Assembly (NCBI RefSeq): GCF_018531465.1
Contig: NZ_JAHDTF010000035.1
Coordinates: 62,001-126,000, forward strand
DNA: 64,000 bases
From: Sphaerisporangium fuscum
GTDB taxonomy: Bacteria > Actinomycetota > Actinomycetes > Streptosporangiales > Streptosporangiaceae
Direction: 5' to 3'
Part shown: one piece after another, positions 58,394-64,000 of the stretch
How the letters are laid out: each line of letters begins with the position of its first letter
Numbering within the stretch: position 1 is the stretch's first letter
Notes under the pieces: generated by a model
What the model saw: the letters and a program-made list of their open reading frames with translations, nothing else
The model's database searches: none
What the model was told of the DNA's origin: nothing
Translations under genes and position numbers: made by a program

Positions 58394-59934
58394 GGGCGAT
58401 GAACAGGCGGGGCTTCTTCGGCGTGCTGGGCGGCGCGGCGATGGCGGCCGGGGCCGGCGTGCCGCTCCTTTCGGGCATACGCGGCTCCACCTCGACGGGC
58501 ACCCTGCTGTCCAGCCGCGTGCCGCTGCCGGGCCGCTTCCGACGGCCCCTGGCGGTCCCGCCGGTGCTGGATCCGGTACGCCGCGACGCCGCCGGCGACC
58601 ACTACGAACTCGTGCAGCGGGCGGCGCGGGTCGAGCTGATCCCCGGCTTGCAAACCGAAATATGGGGATATAACGGCATCTTTCCCGGGCCGACGATCGT
58701 GTCGCGCAGCGGGCGCCCCACGGTCGTACGGCACCGGAACGAACTGCCGGTGCCCGTCGTCGTCCACCTGCACGGCGGCCGCACCCCGTCGTCCGAGGAC
58801 GGCTACCCGACCGACCTGCTGATGCCGGTCGGCGCCACCGAGCACGGCCACCACATGGCCGGGGCCGTCACGCGGGGGGAACGCGACTACCGCTATCCGC
58901 TGGAACAACGCGCCGCGACCCTCTGGTACCACGACCACCGGATGGACTTCACCGGCCCCAGCGTCTGGCGCGGCCTCGCGGGCTTCCACCTCGTCCACGA
59001 CGACGAGGAGGACGCCCTGCCGCTGCCCCGAGGCGAGCGCGACCTGCCGTTGATGATCGCCGACCGGTCCTTCGGCGAGGACGGCTCGCTGCTGTACCCC
59101 AGCCTCGACCCCACCCTCACCAGACCCGGCGTCAGGGACGCCTACAGCCCCGGAGTGCTCGGCGACGTCATCCTGGTCAACGGGGTGCCGTGGCCGTACG
59201 CCGAGGTCCCCGCGGTCCGCCACCGGTTGCGGCTGCTCAACGCCTCCAACGCCCGGCGCTACCGGCTCGCCCTGGACCCCCCGCCTCCCGGCGGCGGCGG
59301 GCTCGTCCAGATCGGCACCGACGCCGGGCTGCTGGACCGTCCGCTCCGGCACGACGCCATCGAGATGGCGCCCGCCCAGCGGTACGACGTCGTGGTCGAC
59401 TTCGGCGCCTACCGCGCCGGCCAGGAGGTCACGCTGGTCAACCAGTTCGGCGACGGCCCCGCCGCACAGGTCATGCGCTTCCGCGTCACCCACGCGGCCC
59501 GCGACGACAGCCGGGTGCCCGAACGGCTGTCGCGGATCGCGCCGCTGGACCGCGCCCAGGCCGTGGTCAACCGCACCCTGCGCTTCCGGCACGACACCGT
59601 GCACGGCATGACCGGCTGGACGATCAACGGCATGCCCTTCGCGCCCGATGTCGTCCACGCCCGCGCCCGGCTCGGCACCGTCGAGATCTGGCGGCTCACC
59701 ACCGACTTCCACCATCCCGTCCACGTGCACCTGGCGCCGTTCCAGGTGCTCACGCGCGGGAACGGCGGGCCGGGCGCGTACGACCGGGGCTGGAAGGACA
59801 CCCTCGATCTGCGGCCGGCCGAGCAGGCGGAGATCATCATCCGCTTCGACGGTTACACCGGCCGCTACGTCTTCCACTGCCACAACCTCGAACACGAGGA
59901 CATGGCCATGATGGGGAACCTGCTGGTGACCTGA
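58390..59934 (+). CDS. Tat-exported multicopper oxidase
   Basis: A 514-residue oxidase. Tat signal NRRGFFGVLGGAAMAAGAG at the N-terminus. Copper ligands: VVVHLHGG, TLWYHDHRMD, FHHPVHVHLAPF, and the C-terminal FHCHNLEHEDMAMMGN with the His-Cys-His of the type 1/3 sites. The layout matches the bilirubin oxidase/phenoxazinone synthase group. Oxidises phenols or metals with O2 outside the membrane. Coupled to the four-helix membrane protein and probably under MarR control. Confidence 0.93.
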   Translation: MRAMNRRGFFGVLGGAAMAAGAGVPLLSGIRGSTSTGTLLSSRVPLPGRFRRPLAVPPVLDPVRRDAAGDHYELVQRAARVELIPGLQTEIWGYNGIFPGPTIVSRSGRPTVVRHRNELPVPVVVHLHGGRTPSSEDGYPTDLLMPVGATEHGHHMAGAVTRGERDYRYPLEQRAATLWYHDHRMDFTGPSVWRGLAGFHLVHDDEEDALPLPRGERDLPLMIADRSFGEDGSLLYPSLDPTLTRPGVRDAYSPGVLGDVILVNGVPWPYAEVPAVRHRLRLLNASNARRYRLALDPPPPGGGGLVQIGTDAGLLDRPLRHDAIEMAPAQRYDVVVDFGAYRAGQEVTLVNQFGDGPAAQVMRFRVTHAARDDSRVPERLSRIAPLDRAQAVVNRTLRFRHDTVHGMTGWTINGMPFAPDVVHARARLGTVEIWRLTTDFHHPVHVHLAPFQVLTRGNGGPGAYDRGWKDTLDLRPAEQAEIIIRFDGYTGRYVFHCHNLEHEDMAMMGNLLVT

Positions 59935-59942
59935 GGCGCCGG

Positions 59943-60479
59943 TCAGGCCACGGCCAGGGCGAGGAGCTTGGTCACCGTGCTCCAGTTGCGGGTGGTGGCG
60001 GTGTTGCCCGCCAGCGCCGGCAGCTTCGCCAGCAGGGGTGCCAGCTTGGTCCGGCGCAGGCCGTCGGGGTAGTACGTGTAGATCTCGCGCCGGCCCACGC
60101 GCATCTCCTCCGGCGCGTAGTCCGCCGGGTCGATGGCCTCCAGGGCCTGTCTGTCAGGTTCGCGGGCGTAGAACGTCACCGCGAACCTGACCGGATCCCG
60201 CACCTCAAGCGGGTTCTCCTCCACCGTGGCCCGGAGTTCGTCCGCCGTCCGGATCACGACCGGAACCTTCCTGCCGAGGCGCTCGCCGATCCGCCGCTCG
60301 ATCGCCGAGGCGACCCGCTCGGGCGGCTCCCCGTCGGCGGTGAGCAGGGCGTTCCCGCTCCGCAGGTAGGTCCGCACACCGCCGTACCCGAGACTCTCCA
60401 GCACCTCACGGAGATCGCCCATGGCGAGCGTGGTCTGAGGGCTGATGTTGATCCCACGTAGCAGGGCCACATACCGCAC
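59943..60479 (-). CDS. DUF1697 domain-containing protein
   Basis: A 178-residue protein starting MRYVALLRGINISPQTTLAM and followed by LGYGGVRTYLRSGNALLTAD, the DUF1697 signature; the C-terminus (RRTKLAPLLAKLPALAGNTA) is also typical. The family is common in actinobacteria with no known role. Convergent with the oxidase gene by a nine-base gap. Confidence 0.92.
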   Translation of the reverse strand: MRYVALLRGINISPQTTLAMGDLREVLESLGYGGVRTYLRSGNALLTADGEPPERVASAIERRIGERLGRKVPVVIRTADELRATVEENPLEVRDPVRFAVTFYAREPDRQALEAIDPADYAPEEMRVGRREIYTYYPDGLRRTKLAPLLAKLPALAGNTATTRNWSTVTKLLALAVA

Positions 60480-60559
60480 GGCGTCGCTTCCTCTCCCAGA
60501 TCGAGAAGGCCCACGCTAACGACCGTACCTGCCACCCCTTGTCACGTATCCGGGGACGA

Positions 60560-61075
60560 TCAACCCGCCGCGGGACGGCTCGCCGCGTACTCCAGGTACC
60601 GGCGGATCACCTCCCGCACCCGGGGCTCGAACCGCGGCCAGTCGCCGAGCTCCTTGTCGAGTTCGTCGCACGCCTCCATGCCGCGGGCGCTGTACTGCAG
60701 CATCAGCCGGAGCGACTTGGCCTTGGCGCAGCGGGCGAAGGCGTCGCGGGCGGACTTCCTGGTGTAGTCCGCGGGTGTGTAGCAGGCGGTGAGGAGCCTG
60801 TCGATCTCCGGCTTGGCCCGCTTGACGAACCTCTTCGTCGCGGGCAGCTCCGGCGGGACCAGATCCACGAGGTTCGCCTTGAGCCACTCCAGGTCTCGCG
60901 GATCGGTTCCGGGCCGGTACTGCCGCAGCTCACTCATGTAGCCCTCCAGCAGCGACCGGAGCGGCTTCAGCCTGGCCTCGTCCGGGGGACAGTCGGCGTA
61001 CGCGGGGGTGGTGGGGGTCAGCATCAGCAGTGCGGCAAGGGTTCCGCTCAGTCCGACCGCTGCGATCTTCACGCT
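60560..61075 (-). CDS. Secreted protein of unknown function
   Basis: A 171-residue precursor. The signal peptide (IAAVGLSGTLAALLMLTP, cleavage near AYADCPP) is followed by a helical, charged domain with four Cys (DCPPDE, LLTACYTP, FARCAKAK, EACDELDK) that could form two disulphides. GTG at 61075 has GGAG five bases upstream; an earlier ATG at 61123 would break the signal. No family recognised. Confidence 0.75.
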   Translation of the reverse strand, partial: SVKIAAVGLSGTLAALLMLTPTTPAYADCPPDEARLKPLRSLLEGYMSELRQYRPGTDPRDLEWLKANLVDLVPPELPATKRFVKRAKPEIDRLLTACYTPADYTRKSARDAFARCAKAKSLRLMLQYSARGMEACDELDKELGDWPRFEPRVREVIRRYLEYAASRPAAG

Positions 61076-61162
61076 CACTCCTCTTCGGGACTCCGATCCT
61101 GTGATCACCGATTGTATGATCATGAATACGCGGTGTCATGGACCGGAGCTCCGCGGGCCGGG

Positions 61163-62167
61163 TCAGATGGTGATCACCACCTTGCCGAACGTCTCCTCCG
61201 AGGCGTAGTACCGGTAGGCGGCGGGGGCGTCGTCGAAGCCGAAGGTCCGGTCGACGACCGGACGCAGGCCGTTGACCTCGATCGCGCGGTTCATCGCGAG
61301 GAACTGGGCGCGGCTGCCGACCGCGACCGTGCGCAGGGTGGCGCCGGAGGCGAACAGCACCCGAGGGTCGATCGGAGACGCGGTCTCGGAGACGAAGCCC
61401 ACGCAGGCGACGTGGCCGGCCACCGTGACCGCCCTCAGTGACTGTTCCAGCAGGCCGGCGACGTCGACGACCCGGTCGGCGCCCCGGCCGCCGGTCAGCT
61501 CACGGACCTCGCCCGGCCAGTCGGGCGTGGCCCGGTAGTCGATGACCTCGTCGGCGCCGAGCTCGGCCAGGCGGGCCGCCTTCGCCGGGCTGCTCGTCGT
61601 GGCGATCACCCGGGCTCCGAGAGCCTTGGCGAAACTCAGCGCGAACAGCGACACCCCGCCGGATCCCTGCAGCACGACGGTCTGTCCGGCGCGCAGCCCC
61701 GCGCCGTCCCCGGTCAGGGCGTTCCAGGCGGTCACCGCGGCGCAGGGGAGCGTCGCGGCCTCCTGGTAGGAGAGGTGGGCGGGAACCGGCACGAGGGCCT
61801 TCTCGTCGAGCAGCGCGAGCTCGGTCAGCATGCCGTCCAGGGAGCCGCCCAGCTGCGCGAGATGCTCGGCCCCGAACGGTCCGTCCTGCCAGGCGGGGAA
61901 CAGCGTGGCCGTCACCCGGTCACCGACGCGCACCGAGCTCACGCCGGGGCCGAGCGCCACGACCTCGCCGGCGCCGTCCGACACCGGCACCACATCCGGC
62001 TTCACCGGCAGCACGTAGTCGCCGCGCAACACCATCAGCTCGCGGAAACTCAGCGACACCGCCCGTACGGCGACCAGGACCTGTCCCGGGCCCGGCACGG
62101 GGTCCTCGTGCTTCCTGATCGACAGGCCGTCCAGGCCGGCGCCGCTGTCGAGGTGGTAACTACGCAT
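61163..62167 (-). CDS. Zinc-free MDR alcohol dehydrogenase / quinone oxidoreductase-like
   Basis: A 334-residue medium-chain dehydrogenase. GroES-like part at 1-130 (VPVSDGAGEVVALGPGVSSV), Rossmann part with VVLQGSGGVSLFALSFAKAL and TTSSPAKAARLAELGADEVI, which is NADP-binding. The Cys ligands of the structural zinc are lacking, so it belongs to the quinone-oxidoreductase-like branch. AAGGAG precedes the ATG. It follows the SnoaL-like gene by 37 bases and is divergent, with it, from a TetR regulator. Confidence 0.88.
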   Translation of the reverse strand: MRSYHLDSGAGLDGLSIRKHEDPVPGPGQVLVAVRAVSLSFRELMVLRGDYVLPVKPDVVPVSDGAGEVVALGPGVSSVRVGDRVTATLFPAWQDGPFGAEHLAQLGGSLDGMLTELALLDEKALVPVPAHLSYQEAATLPCAAVTAWNALTGDGAGLRAGQTVVLQGSGGVSLFALSFAKALGARVIATTSSPAKAARLAELGADEVIDYRATPDWPGEVRELTGGRGADRVVDVAGLLEQSLRAVTVAGHVACVGFVSETASPIDPRVLFASGATLRTVAVGSRAQFLAMNRAIEVNGLRPVVDRTFGFDDAPAAYRYYASEETFGKVVITI

Positions 62168-62204
62168 GGCTGTTCCTTCTCCTTCTGCTCTCGGGGTCCG
62201 TCGC

Positions 62205-62603
62205 TCAGCCGTCCAGGCCGCTCTCGGCGGCCAGCGGGACCTCGCCGGCGGTCTTGCTGTAGCCGAGGGCCTCGACGATGAGGCCGTCACGCAGGCGCAT
62301 GAGGTTCACCCCGCGTACCGAGTCGGCGGGGCCGTCGCCGAAGCGGTAGCGCCAGCGGATCGTCGCCCGCTCGCCGGCGACCACCACCTCCTCGGGCTCG
62401 AACTGCGTGCTGCGGTCCTCGGCGAGCGCCTGCCAGAACGCCAGGCAGGCGTCGCGGCCTTCGTACCGTGCGCCGTCGGGCGCCGGCTGGATCGCCTCCA
62501 TCACGCAGTCGTCGCCGATCAGGCCGGCGAGCACGGACGGGTCGTGGTGGACGAAGGCGTGGTTGAAACGGTCGATGACGTCGGCGGTGGTGCGGTCGGA
62601 CAC
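62205..62603 (-). CDS. SnoaL-like / NTF2-fold protein
   Basis: A 132-residue protein: MSDRTTADVIDRFNHAFVHH, DCVMEAIQPAPDGARYEGRD, and VRGVNLMRLRDGLIVEALGY, the standard SnoaL-like order. GTG start with GAGGAG five bases before. First gene of the oxidoreductase operon, facing the TetR gene. Family members can be isomerases, hydrolases or binding proteins. Confidence 0.9.
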   Translation of the reverse strand: MSDRTTADVIDRFNHAFVHHDPSVLAGLIGDDCVMEAIQPAPDGARYEGRDACLAFWQALAEDRSTQFEPEEVVVAGERATIRWRYRFGDGPADSVRGVNLMRLRDGLIVEALGYSKTAGEVPLAAESGLDG

Positions 62604-62618
62604 GGGAACTCCTCGGAG

Positions 62619-62636
62619 ATAGAACGTTCGGTCTAT
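62619..62636. promoter_or_regulatory. TetR operator in the SnoaL/TetR gap
   Basis: ATAGAACGTTCGGTCTAT is an 18-bp imperfect palindrome (7 of 9 pairs) centred between the divergent SnoaL-like and TetR genes. ATAGA/TCTAT outer arms resemble the common TAGAC/GTCTA TetR sites. Confidence 0.6.
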
Positions 62637-62691
62637 GGCTCAATGTATCGACCGGTTGTTCTACTCGTCAACCCATGGCAGGCTGGCGGGC

Positions 62692-63270
62692 ATGAACACT
62701 CGCACCACACCCGGGCCACGCGAACGCCTGCTGGACGCCGCCCAGAAGCTGACCTACAGCCAGGGCGTGGGCGTCGGCGTCGACGCGCTGCTCAAGGCCG
62801 CCAACGTGGCCCGCCGGTCGCTGTATGAGCACTTCGGCGGCAAGGACGGTCTGATCGCCGAAGTGCTACGACGCAGCACCGCCGAGGACGAGGCCCGCTA
62901 CCGGGAGACCATGGACGCCGCCGGTGACGACCCGCGCGCCCGGCTGCTGGCCGTCTTCGACAGGCTCGCGACCACGATCGACGAGCCGGACTTCCGCGGC
63001 TGCCGTTACCTGGCGGCCGACCTCGCCCTGGCCGACCCCGCCCATCCCGGTCACGCCGTCACCCGTGAATACCGCCGGCACGTCCAGCGGCTGTTCGAGC
63101 ACGAACTGGTGCGACTCGGCCATCCGCGTCCCGCCCACGCCGCCGGGCAGCTTCTCCTGCTCGTCGACGGCATGCTGGCCGCCGGCGCCACCCGGCCCGA
63201 AACCTGCCCGGCCGCGCTGGTCCGTGAACTCGCCGAACAGGTCCTCGACGCCGCACCCGGGCCGAGCTGA
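62692..63270 (+). CDS. TetR/AcrR family regulator
   Basis: A 192-residue repressor. HTH at about residues 8-55 (RERLLDAAQKLTYSQGVGVG, VDALLKAANVARRSLYEHFG). C-terminal part contains PDFRGCRYLAADLALADPAH, common in actinobacterial TetR proteins of this class. ATG at 62692 is chosen by the typical short N-terminus. It probably represses the divergent SnoaL-like/oxidoreductase operon and itself. Confidence 0.9.
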   Translation: MNTRTTPGPRERLLDAAQKLTYSQGVGVGVDALLKAANVARRSLYEHFGGKDGLIAEVLRRSTAEDEARYRETMDAAGDDPRARLLAVFDRLATTIDEPDFRGCRYLAADLALADPAHPGHAVTREYRRHVQRLFEHELVRLGHPRPAHAAGQLLLLVDGMLAAGATRPETCPAALVRELAEQVLDAAPGPS

Positions 63271-63273
63271 CGT

Positions 63274-63660
63274 TCAGCGGACCGAGACCGGGGCGGCGGT
63301 CGCGCTCCCCGACGCCGTGTCGATCACTTCGTCCAGGACCTCGCGGGAGCGGACCAGATCGGTGATCATCCGGTTGATGCGGTCGCGCTCCGCGGTGAGA
63401 TCGTCGACCAGCTTCGGGGTGGCGATCTCGTTCGGCCGGCCGTCCGCGTCTCTCATGCAGGGCAGCAGTTGTGCGATCTTCTTGCTGCTCAGGCCCGCGG
63501 CGTAGAGCGTCTGGATGCGTACGACGCGGTCGACCGCCCACTCGCCGTAGTGCCGGTGGCCGCCGGGAGTGCGCTCCGCGCGGAGCAGCCCCTGCGCCTC
63601 GTAGTAGCGCAGAGAACGCTCGCTCACACCGCTGCGCCGGGCCAGCTCGCCGATCCGCAT
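63274..63660 (-). CDS. MerR family transcriptional regulator
   Basis: A 128-residue regulator: HTH MRIGELARRSGVSERSLRYY and YEAQGLLRAERTPGGHRHYG, then a dimer coiled coil ending EVLDEVIDTASGS. One Cys (LPCMRD) in the effector loop. Divergent from an SDR gene across a 22-bp dyad, so redox or small-molecule control of that enzyme is likely. Confidence 0.9.
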   Translation of the reverse strand: MRIGELARRSGVSERSLRYYEAQGLLRAERTPGGHRHYGEWAVDRVVRIQTLYAAGLSSKKIAQLLPCMRDADGRPNEIATPKLVDDLTAERDRINRMITDLVRSREVLDEVIDTASGSATAAPVSVR

Positions 63661-63683
63661 CGCTCACCTCGCACGACGACGAC

Positions 63684-63715
63684 TTGAATCTGACGTCAAT
63701 GTCAACTTCTACCAT
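63684..63715 (+). promoter_or_regulatory. MerR-type promoter and dyad upstream of the SDR gene
   Basis: TTGAAT (63684-63689) and TACCAT (63710-63715) are 20 bp apart. Between them lies a 22-bp dyad (63684-63705) centred on GACGTC, with 8 of 11 pairs matched. Confidence 0.5.
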
Positions 63716-63753
63716 GCCGGCATGACGAGCGCACGGTCGACGGAGGAAGCATC

Positions 63754-64000
63754 ATGAGTGACCTGACCGGCAAGGTGGCACTGGTGACCGGCGGCAGCCG
63801 AGGGATCGGCGCGGCGACGGCGAGACGGCTGGCCGGCGCGGGGGCGGCGGTCGCGCTGACCTACGTCCAGGCGGCGGACCAGGCACGCGAGGTCGCCAAG
63901 CGGATCGAGGCCGACGGCGGCAGGGCCGTGGTCATCCAGGCCGACCTGGCCCGACCGCAGGCCGCCGCGGAGGCGGTGGAGCGGACGGTACGAGAGCTGG
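63754..64000 (+). CDS. SDR family oxidoreductase, partial
   Basis: The first 82 codons of an SDR cut by the right edge: MSDLTGKVALVTGGSRGIGA with the TGxxxGxG motif, then GAGAAVALTYVQAADQAREV. The Tyr after the second strand and the following neutral residues do not fix cofactor choice. GGAGGAAG precedes the ATG. Probably controlled by the divergent MerR protein. Confidence 0.9.
   Translation, partial: MSDLTGKVALVTGGSRGIGAATARRLAGAGAAVALTYVQAADQAREVAKRIEADGGRAVVIQADLARPQAAAEAVERTVREL

Overview
The window is about 64 kb of very GC-rich, densely coding DNA with many GTG starts, a conservon-type kinase/roadblock pair, ECF sigma, many TetR/MerR/MarR/LysR regulators, PAS-SpoIIE phosphatase and flotillin. 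This fits a filamentous actinomycete, most likely Streptosporangiales (Streptosporangium/Nonomuraea-like). The genus is inferred from gene style only. No rRNA, tRNA, insertion sequence, prophage or CRISPR array was seen. It reads as ordinary chromosome with accessory regulatory modules.

Layout. 1-2869: end of a conservon-like operon (NIT-domain histidine kinase and roadblock protein). 2980-5789: short-chain dehydrogenase facing a Tat-exported flavin amine oxidase-like protein. 6196-7938: NfeD-like protein and flotillin. 8183-11547: MocR regulator divergent from an isocitrate lyase/PEP-mutase enzyme, then an LCM-type methyltransferase behind an AT-rich promoter. 11567-29690: a run of regulator/enzyme pairs (membrane-tailed hydrolase with wHTH, ECF sigma with CU044_5270 protein, MFS with TetR, globin, LysR, TetR, CGNR regulator with ketopantoate-reductase-like enzyme, phosphatase, second MFS pump, DUF234-type ATPase, amidohydrolase with TipA-like MerR). 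30335-39772: a surface-glycan locus with three glycosyltransferases, WecB epimerase, WecC-type dehydrogenase (together a route to UDP-ManNAcA) and a secreted DUF4434-like protein. 39845-48669: NrtR-like Nudix protein, HisC-type aminotransferase, EamA transporter, an orphan three-part regulator, MurA, a membrane protein and PurD. 49073-57469: CorA with an upstream small ORF, an RsbP-like phosphatase with a broken rsbQ, TPP-riboswitch-controlled TenA, and a KimA-like potassium permease with a KdpD/KdpE-like two-component system. 57434-64000: MarR with membrane protein and multicopper oxidase, DUF1697, a secreted protein, a TetR-controlled oxidoreductase/SnoaL pair, and a MerR/SDR pair.

The most unusual signals lie outside the coding sequences. 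(1) A dispersed element of roughly 100 nt occurs three times (near 8041, 10481 and 43040). Its long hairpin has constant geometry and changes its closing base pair in a compensatory way. (2) A perfect 19-bp inverted repeat, each arm itself palindromic, sits just upstream of the DUF234-type ATPase. (3) Two back-to-back DnaA-box pairs lie exactly 100 bp apart. (4) An rsbQ homologue carries an in-frame stop and a frameshift directly before its intact PAS-phosphatase partner. (5) A 27-codon ORF with an internal hairpin precedes corA. (6) Tandem, equally spaced operators lie in the CGNR-regulator intergenic region.

Most regulators are divergent from a single enzyme or pump, and nearly every such gap contains a clear dyad, so the local-repressor reading is well supported by sequence but untested.
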